Positions 15,374 through 20,036 of a stretch of 20,036 bases of DNA are shown piece after piece (the stretch's first letter is position 1; the number at the start of each line of letters is the position of its first letter). Both the position numbers and the translations under genes were made by a program. The notes beneath the pieces were generated by a model. The model was given only the letters and a program-made list of their open reading frames with translations, did no database searches and had not been told where the DNA came from. Source of the stretch: Syntrophales bacterium (GTDB lineage Bacteria > Desulfobacterota > Syntrophia > Syntrophales > UBA2251); contig JALNWL010000021.1 in assembly GCA_023230905.1 (NCBI GenBank), positions 1 through 20,036 of the forward strand, given 5' to 3'.

Positions 15374-16141
15374 TCACTTCGCCTGCATCCGGAGGGCGCC
15401 GTCCAGACGGATGCACTCGCCGTTCAGCATCGTGTTCTCGATGATGTGCTGCGCGAGCCAGGCGTACTCCTCAGGCCGGCCCAGACGATGTGGAAAAGGA
15501 ATCGTACTGGCGAGGATATCCCGGACCGGATCCGGCAGACCGGCCAGCATCGGCGTGTCGAAGAGCCCCGGGGCGATCGTGACGACGCGGACGCCGTATT
15601 CGGCGCATTCCCGTGCAATGGGCAGGGTCATGCCGACAACGCCCGCCTTCGAAGCGGCATAGGCGGCCTGGCCGATCTGACCGTCAAACGCGGCGATCGA
15701 GGCCGTATTGATGATGACGCCCTTCTCCCCGTCGGCGTTGGGTTCATTTTTCACCATCTGTTCGACGGCGAGGCGAATGATGTTCAGGGTTCCGACCAGA
15801 TTGATCTGGACGACGCGGTTGAAGGCCGCCAGGGAAAGGGGGCCCCTTTTCGATAGAACCTTTCCGGGATCGCCGACACCGGCGCAGTTGATGGCGACGT
15901 TGATCCCGCCGAAGGCGTCCACGACCTTTCCGACCGCGGCCTGGGCGCTCTCGTCGCTCGTGATGTTCGCCTGGGCGAAGATCACGTTCGGACCCAGCTC
16001 GGCGGCCAGTTTCTCGCTCCGCTCGACGGCCACGTCGAAGATGGCGGCCTTCGCCCCGGCGGCCGCCAGGCGCCGGACACAGGCCTCCCCGAGGCCCGAG
16101 GCCCCTCCCGTGACGATGGCCCTGCAACTCTTGAATTCCAT
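15374..16141 (-). CDS. SDR-family 3-hydroxyacyl-CoA dehydrogenase, HSD10-like
   Basis: A 255-residue short-chain dehydrogenase of normal length. The NAD site TGGASGLG is at 11-18, with FDVA after strand 2 (NAD rather than NADP preference) and NCAG at 85-88. The catalytic set is Asn114, Ser148 (NTAS), Tyr161 and Lys165 (YAASK). The insertion around VEQMVKNEPNADGEKGV is typical of 3-hydroxyacyl-CoA dehydrogenase type 2 (HSD17B10) relatives, which oxidise short or branched 3-hydroxyacyl-CoA. ATG 16141 follows AAGGAAGGAGGAGC. It follows hisF by 35 bases in the same direction, so the two are probably co-transcribed despite unrelated functions. It could overlap in role with the FadJ-like enzyme for a different chain type. 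Confidence 0.92.
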   Translation of the reverse strand: MEFKSCRAIVTGGASGLGEACVRRLAAAGAKAAIFDVAVERSEKLAAELGPNVIFAQANITSDESAQAAVGKVVDAFGGINVAINCAGVGDPGKVLSKRGPLSLAAFNRVVQINLVGTLNIIRLAVEQMVKNEPNADGEKGVIINTASIAAFDGQIGQAAYAASKAGVVGMTLPIARECAEYGVRVVTIAPGLFDTPMLAGLPDPVRDILASTIPFPHRLGRPEEYAWLAQHIIENTMLNGECIRLDGALRMQAK

Positions 16142-16176
16142 GCTGATGCTCCTCCTTCCTTGCTGTCTTCCGATCT

Positions 16177-16938
16177 TCAGATGACGGGCAGTCCCCTGCC
16201 GCGCAGATAGTCCTTGACCTCCCGGATGCGGAAGGTCCGGAAATGGAACACGGACGCCGCCAGGAGGATTTGCGCCCCGCCCGTAACGACGCCCTCGTAG
16301 AAATGTTCCAGGGTTCCCGCCCCGCCGGAGGCAACGACGGGAACGGTCACGCGGTCGGCGATCGCGCGGGTGAATTCGAGGTCGTACCCGGCCAGGGTCC
16401 CGTCGCCGTCCATGCTCGTGGGGAGGATGACCCCGGCGCCCAGGTCTTCACACCGGCCCGCCCAGGCGACGGCGTCCTGTCCCACGGGTGTCGTTCCCCC
16501 GGCCACGACCAATTCGAATCCGGACGGCATCGCGGCATTGCGCCTGGCGTCGACGGCGATCGTGATCCGGTCGGTCCCGAAACGCCGCGCGGCCTCCGCG
16601 ACCAGCTCCGGATTCTTGACGGCGGCGCTGTTCATGGAGACCTTGCCCGCCCCGGCCGCCAGCACCATTTCGATATCCTCGACGCTGTTGATGCCGCCCC
16701 CGACCGTCAGCGGGATGCCGATCACCGCCGCCACCTGCCGGACCCATTCCAGGCGCGTGGGGCGGTTCTCCAGGGTCGCGGCGATATCCAGCATCGCCAG
16801 CTCGTCCGCCCCTTCCCTCTCGTAGAAGGCGGCGTTTCCCACCGGATCGCCCGCATCCTTGATGTCCACAAAGTGCACGCCCTTCACCACCCGTCCATTC
16901 TTCATGTCCAGACAGGGCATGATCTTGATCGTTTTCAT
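16177..16938 (-). CDS. hisF: Imidazole glycerol phosphate synthase cyclase subunit HisF-like
   Basis: A 253-residue beta/alpha barrel of standard HisF length. Both catalytic aspartates are at the canonical positions, Asp11 in MPCLDMKNGRVVKG and Asp130 in IAVDARRN. Phosphate-binding loops VGGGIN (~79) and ASGGAG near the C-terminal third are present. HisF closes the imidazole ring in histidine synthesis with ammonia from HisH. The usual GGR-x-TG segment reads AGGTTPVG here. No hisH, hisA or other his gene is in the window. ATG 16938 is preceded by AAGGGGAGC; the frame extends upstream to 17043 without homology. It leads an SDR gene, an odd pairing. An HisF paralogue with another task is possible but the intact catalytic pair favours cyclase activity. 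Confidence 0.88.
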   Translation of the reverse strand: MKTIKIMPCLDMKNGRVVKGVHFVDIKDAGDPVGNAAFYEREGADELAMLDIAATLENRPTRLEWVRQVAAVIGIPLTVGGGINSVEDIEMVLAAGAGKVSMNSAAVKNPELVAEAARRFGTDRITIAVDARRNAAMPSGFELVVAGGTTPVGQDAVAWAGRCEDLGAGVILPTSMDGDGTLAGYDLEFTRAIADRVTVPVVASGGAGTLEHFYEGVVTGGAQILLAASVFHFRTFRIREVKDYLRGRGLPVI

Positions 16939-17175
16939 GGCTGCTCCCCTTGCCTCTGGAATTTGACGCACACGACCGGAACCGGCCGAAAAAGTGAATG
17001 CAAGAACATCAACGGCTTCAAGGGTTTCTCCGGCGACGCGCATCGATAGGGGGAAATGGATTTGCCGCCACCCCGTGGGGCTCCAAGTCCCGGTCCGGGG
17101 ACGACACCGACGGGAAGCGCGGCAAAGACCGCCCCCGCCTGGCCGGACCGGTGATGCCTCCCGGTTGGCGCGTTA

Positions 17176-17203
17176 CTTTTATCCATCCCGATTCAAAAGT
17201 CAA
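17176..17203 (-). promoter_or_regulatory. Candidate promoter for the hisF-SDR unit
   Basis: On the minus strand TTGACT (17203-17198), a 16-base spacer and TAAAAG (17181-17176). The implied leader is about 230 nt. The spacing and boxes closely match the typA promoter candidate. Confidence 0.45.
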
Positions 17204-17260
17204 GGCAAAGATCGAGCGACCGGGACGGGGTTCGTGGCGACGGGACTTCGGGATTTCTCG

Positions 17261-17299
17261 TTGACTTTGTAGGTGATTTGCTTATGATAAACATCACCT
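17261..17299 (+). promoter_or_regulatory. Sigma70-type promoter with inverted repeat around the -10
   Basis: TTGACT (17261-17266), a 16-base spacer and TATGAT (17283-17288). AGGTGAT (17271-17277) and ATCACCT (17293-17299) are perfect inverted arms 15 bases apart that bracket the -10. A bound repressor would block polymerase. The regulator is not identifiable. Confidence 0.6.
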
Positions 17300-17321
17300 T
17301 CATTCATGGAAAGGAGCACGT

Positions 17322-18047
17322 ATGCCGATTCGTCAGGTTTCCTACGTCTTCGAGTTTCCGACCGGAGAAATCTTCCAGTACGATCTGCGTATCGATGCCA
17401 CGACCCTCTCTCTCATTCCGGAAACGGAGGAGGCGGACGGGACGGAGGTGACGTATCCGGCGTGGACCCGCCTGGGCCACTGTCAGTGCCGGCACTGCCC
17501 CCTTTCCGAAAACGACCAGCCCCACTGTCCCATTGCCGTTAACGTCGCACAGCTTGTGGATGCCTTCCGGGAGGTCGATTCCGCCCTGCCCGTCAAGATC
17601 TCCGTCCATACCGACGAGCGGACGTACCTCAAGGAAGGGCCGGCCCAGCGCGGCATGGCTTCCATCCTCGGCCTCATCATGGCCACCAGCGGCTGCCCCC
17701 ACATGAATTTTCTCAAACCGATGGCCCGGTTCCACCTCCCCTTTGCCACCTCAGAGGAGACGATCGTCCGCTCCACCTCCATGTACCTGCTGGCCCAGTA
17801 CTTCATCGCCCGCAAGGGCGAGGCGCCGGATATGAAGCTGACCAAGCTGGATGAGGCCTATACACGGGTGCAAAAAGTGAACTTCGGGGTCAGCGCGCGG
17901 ATCCGCTCCGCGGCCGAAACCAGCCGTGGAGACGCCTCCAGCAATGCCGTGGTGATCCTGTTCACGGTCGCTCAACTGCTGAGCACGGCCATCGAGGAGA
18001 AACTCGACACCATCGAAGACCTGTTCAAAGGCATCGTTTTCCCCTGA
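17322..18047 (+). CDS. Unrecognised cysteine-rich protein (241 aa)
   Basis: ATG 17322 follows GGAAAGGAGCACGT. I do not recognise the family with certainty. The N-terminal ~45 residues look like beta-strands (YVFEFPTGEIFQYDLRID). A cluster HCQCRHCPLSENDQPHCP places Cys54, Cys56, Cys59 and Cys69 with His53, His58 and His68, a plausible metal or Fe-S site. A second conserved-looking spot is GCPHMNFLKPMARFHLPF with Cys125 and His127. The C-terminal half is mostly helical (TVAQLLSTAIEEKLDTIEDLF). No signal peptide or membrane span is visible, so it is probably cytosolic. It stands alone, with its own promoter and a convergent neighbour 8 bases away. Redox or metal sensing is a guess only. Confidence 0.8.
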   Translation: MPIRQVSYVFEFPTGEIFQYDLRIDATTLSLIPETEEADGTEVTYPAWTRLGHCQCRHCPLSENDQPHCPIAVNVAQLVDAFREVDSALPVKISVHTDERTYLKEGPAQRGMASILGLIMATSGCPHMNFLKPMARFHLPFATSEETIVRSTSMYLLAQYFIARKGEAPDMKLTKLDEAYTRVQKVNFGVSARIRSAAETSRGDASSNAVVILFTVAQLLSTAIEEKLDTIEDLFKGIVFP

Positions 18048-18055
18048 CGCCCCGC

Positions 18056-19570
18056 TCAATCCATGAAAAGGTTGCTGGTGGAAAAGTTGGGGTCGGTGGT
18101 GAGGTTGACGCCGAGCCGCCGGAGCCCGGCCTCGTCCCCCGGCGTGGGAATGTGGGTCATATGCACCTCGCACCCCCTCAGTTCCTTCAGCTTTTCCACG
18201 GCCAGCTGCGCGGCGGGGTTGGTCGTGGCGCTGATGCTGAGCGCGATGAGGGTCTCTTCGAGGTCGAGGCTGACCGAGGTCTCGTTCAGGATCTCCGTCT
18301 TCATGTTCCGGACGGAGTCGGTGATCGTGGCGGGGAGCAATTTGATCTTCGGCGGAATCTCGGCCAGCCGCTTGACCGCGTGGAGGACAAGGCTGGAGGC
18401 GGCGTGCATGAGCGGTGAATTGTTTCCCGTGACGATCTGTCCCCGGGCGAGTTCGATCGCCGCCCCGCAGTAAATGCCCTCGTTGCCCTTGTCCTTCTCC
18501 TGGGCCTCCCGGGCCGCCTCGCGGGCCGGCACGACCACTCGCCGATACTCCGGCGTCAGCCCGAAATTCCGGACGAAAAGCTCCACCCGCTGGACCGTCT
18601 CCTTGTCCGTCAGCCCCATCACGTATTCGCAACGGTAACGGAAATACCGGCGGATGACCTCCTGCCGTGACGCCTCACCGACGACTTCGTCGTCCGTGAC
18701 GGCGAACCCCGCCCGGTTGACGCCCATGTCCGTCGGCGACCGGTAGAAAGACTCCCCGCCGGTGATTTTTTCCAGAATCCGGCGCAAGACCGGAAAGACC
18801 TCAGCGTCCCGGTTGTAATTGACCACCGTTTCGCCGTACGCCTCCAGATGGAAGGGGTCGATCAGGTTGAAGTCCCGGATGTCCGCCGTGGCCGCCTCGT
18901 AGGCGATGTTCACCGGGTGCTTCAGGGGAAGGTTCCAGATGGGGAAGGTCTCGAACTTGGCGTAGCCGGATTTCAAACCCCGCTGGTGGTCGTGGTAGAG
19001 CTGGGACAGGCAGGTGGCGAGCTTCCCGCTCCCGGGTCCCGGTCCCGTGACGATGACCAGGGGTTTTCCCGTTTCGATGTACTCGTTGGCGCCGTAGCCG
19101 GACTCGCTGACGATCAGCTCCACGTCCGTGGGATAGCCGCGCGTGAACGGGTGGGTGAAGACCCGTATCCCGCGGCGCTCGAGCTTGTTCTTGAAGAGTT
19201 GGGCCGCTGGCTGGCGGTCGAAGCGGGTGATCACGACGCCGAGGACGTTGACCCCCCACTGCCGGAGGTTGTCGATCAGCTTGAGAGCATCGGAATCGTA
19301 GGTGATGCCGAAATCGGCCCGGATCTTCTTGCGTTCGATGTCGCCGGCGTAGATGCAGAGCAGCAGGTCCGCTTTGTCCTTGAGGGCCTGCAGGAGCCGC
19401 ATCTTGGCGTTGGGGTCGTAGCCGGGCAGGACGCGCGCCGCATGGAAATCGTACATCAGCTTGCCGCCGAATTCCAGGTAGAGCTTGTTGTTGAACCGCT
19501 CCACCCGCCCCAGGATCGCCGCCGTCTGCTCCCGGATATACCGCTCGTTGTCGAACCCCGTCTTGGTCAT
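18056..19570 (-). CDS. DUF1846-family protein
   Basis: About 504 residues, matching the DUF1846 family in length and in diagnostic stretches: FDNERYI near the start, NNKLYLEFGGKLMYDFHAARVLPG, YAKFETFPIWNLPLKHPVN, DFNLIDPFHLEAYG and SPTDMGVNRAGF. A P-loop-like GPGPGSGK (176-183) follows VIV, but the usual Ser/Thr after Lys is Leu184, with Thr186 two residues on. Structures are known for the family but the biochemical role is not settled, so none is assigned. Two starts are possible: ATG 19570 (used) or GTG 19576, both behind GAGGG. It converges on the cysteine-rich gene. It follows the metallophosphoesterase by about 110 bases in the same direction, so co-transcription is possible. Confidence 0.92.
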   Translation of the reverse strand: MTKTGFDNERYIREQTAAILGRVERFNNKLYLEFGGKLMYDFHAARVLPGYDPNAKMRLLQALKDKADLLLCIYAGDIERKKIRADFGITYDSDALKLIDNLRQWGVNVLGVVITRFDRQPAAQLFKNKLERRGIRVFTHPFTRGYPTDVELIVSESGYGANEYIETGKPLVIVTGPGPGSGKLATCLSQLYHDHQRGLKSGYAKFETFPIWNLPLKHPVNIAYEAATADIRDFNLIDPFHLEAYGETVVNYNRDAEVFPVLRRILEKITGGESFYRSPTDMGVNRAGFAVTDDEVVGEASRQEVIRRYFRYRCEYVMGLTDKETVQRVELFVRNFGLTPEYRRVVVPAREAAREAQEKDKGNEGIYCGAAIELARGQIVTGNNSPLMHAASSLVLHAVKRLAEIPPKIKLLPATITDSVRNMKTEILNETSVSLDLEETLIALSISATTNPAAQLAVEKLKELRGCEVHMTHIPTPGDEAGLRRLGVNLTTDPNFSTSNLFMD

Positions 19571-19680
19571 CGTCACCCCGCCCTCGCTTGAAAGTTGTTC
19601 TTCCCTACCACATCCGCCCCCATTTGTCAGCGGGCAAAGATGACGATCTCCCCGGCCCGATTCCGGTTTGTGCGGGGTCG

Positions 19681-20036
19681 TCAGAAAGGGCCGGCGGCAT
19701 CGGGAGCGGAGGGCGCGACGCGGACGAGATCGATGACGGTCACCTCCGGCGGCGCGCCCAGGCGGATGGGAGGCCCCCAGGTCCCCGTCCCACGGCTGAC
19801 GTAGAGGATTCCCCCACCGGGCAGGTCGTAGGCGCCCGCGTGGAAGGGGAAAAACAGGCGGGTGATCAGGCTGAACGGAAAGAGCTGGCCCCGGTGCGTG
19901 TGCCCCGACAACTGCAGGTCGAACCGGCCCAAGCTCTCCTTTTCGACAACGGGCTTGTGCTTGAGTAGAAGGGTGAAACGGTCGGGCGCAAGCCCCCGGA
20001 GCAGCGTCTGCTCGGGACTCACGGTCGGGGATGCCA
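19681..20036 (-). CDS. Metallophosphoesterase (YkuE/YaeI-like), C-terminal part
   Basis: The last ~118 residues of a calcineurin-like metallophosphoesterase whose start lies beyond the window. LLLKHKP supplies one metal-binding histidine and LSGHTHRGQLFPF supplies the final GHTH metal motif of the family. The usual second glycine in GHTHGGQ is Arg here. The tail YVSRGTGTWGPPIRLGAPPEVTVIDL is typical of the membrane-associated YkuE/YaeI group, some of which hydrolyse lipid-type phosphate esters. The frame is open to the edge with no start needed inside the window; a GTG at 20022 is only internal. It lies upstream of the DUF1846 gene in the same direction. Confidence 0.9.
   Translation of the reverse strand, partial: ASPTVSPEQTLLRGLAPDRFTLLLKHKPVVEKESLGRFDLQLSGHTHRGQLFPFSLITRLFFPFHAGAYDLPGGGILYVSRGTGTWGPPIRLGAPPEVTVIDLVRVAPSAPDAAGPF

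Larger units (their letters stand above)
16939..17321. other. Divergent intergenic region, no gene
   Basis: These 383 bases lie between hisF (minus) and the cysteine-rich gene (plus). They carry a promoter candidate on each strand. The stretch 16950-17165 would be a long hisF leader; I recognised no riboswitch or T-box in it. Confidence 0.6.

Noticed and set aside
16950..17165. Riboswitch or T-box in the long hisF leader
   Set aside because: No recognisable aptamer core, T-box sequence or terminator/antiterminator pair could be found by reading.
1..20036. CRISPR array, tRNA, rRNA, insertion sequence or attachment site
   Set aside because: No regularly spaced repeats, RNA gene signatures, transposase-like proteins or terminal inverted repeats were seen on either strand.

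Overview
The window reads as high-GC bacterial chromosome from a strict-anaerobe, Desulfobacterota-like (Syntrophales-like) genome. That placement is inferred from gene content: several acyl-CoA ligases, a fused FadB/FadJ-type protein and an HSD10-type SDR beside isolated housekeeping genes. It was not tested by any search. No rRNA, tRNA, CRISPR array, insertion sequence or phage gene was seen.

Layout. (1) 1-2287, minus: one open frame joining an LsrK-like FGGY kinase to a D-2-hydroxyacid dehydrogenase that runs off the window. (2) 2417-4231, minus: typA/bipA. (3) 4232-4706: a divergent control region with a promoter on each strand, a FadR-type operator-like palindrome on the plus-strand promoter, and a leader with competing hairpins. 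(4) 4707-8458, plus: the most unusual part, a tandem duplication of a two-gene cassette. Each cassette is a CrtI/CrtN-like FAD oxidoreductase followed by a 46-49 aa single-span membrane microprotein with a conserved basic C-terminal tail. A third small membrane protein and a terminator-like hairpin follow. (5) 8607-9365, plus: a FadR-family GntR regulator, the obvious candidate to bind the operator at 4580-4590. (6) 9375-16938, minus: hisF, an HSD10-type SDR, two acyl-CoA/AMP ligases, a decayed phzF-like pseudogene and a fused enoyl-CoA hydratase/3-hydroxyacyl-CoA dehydrogenase. (7) 17322-18047, plus: an unrecognised cysteine-rich protein behind a clear sigma70-type promoter with an inverted repeat around its -10. 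(8) 18056-20036, minus: a DUF1846 protein and the C-terminal end of a YkuE-like metallophosphoesterase.

How it may work together (inference). The ligases, SDR and FadJ-like protein would activate carboxylic acids to CoA thioesters and carry out hydration and 3-hydroxy oxidation. Acyl-CoA dehydrogenase and thiolase are absent here and would be encoded elsewhere. The duplicated flavoenzyme/microprotein cassette next door probably acts on a hydrophobic polyene or lipid-like substrate at the membrane, under an acyl-CoA- or organic-acid-responsive FadR-type repressor. The substrate cannot be read from the sequence.
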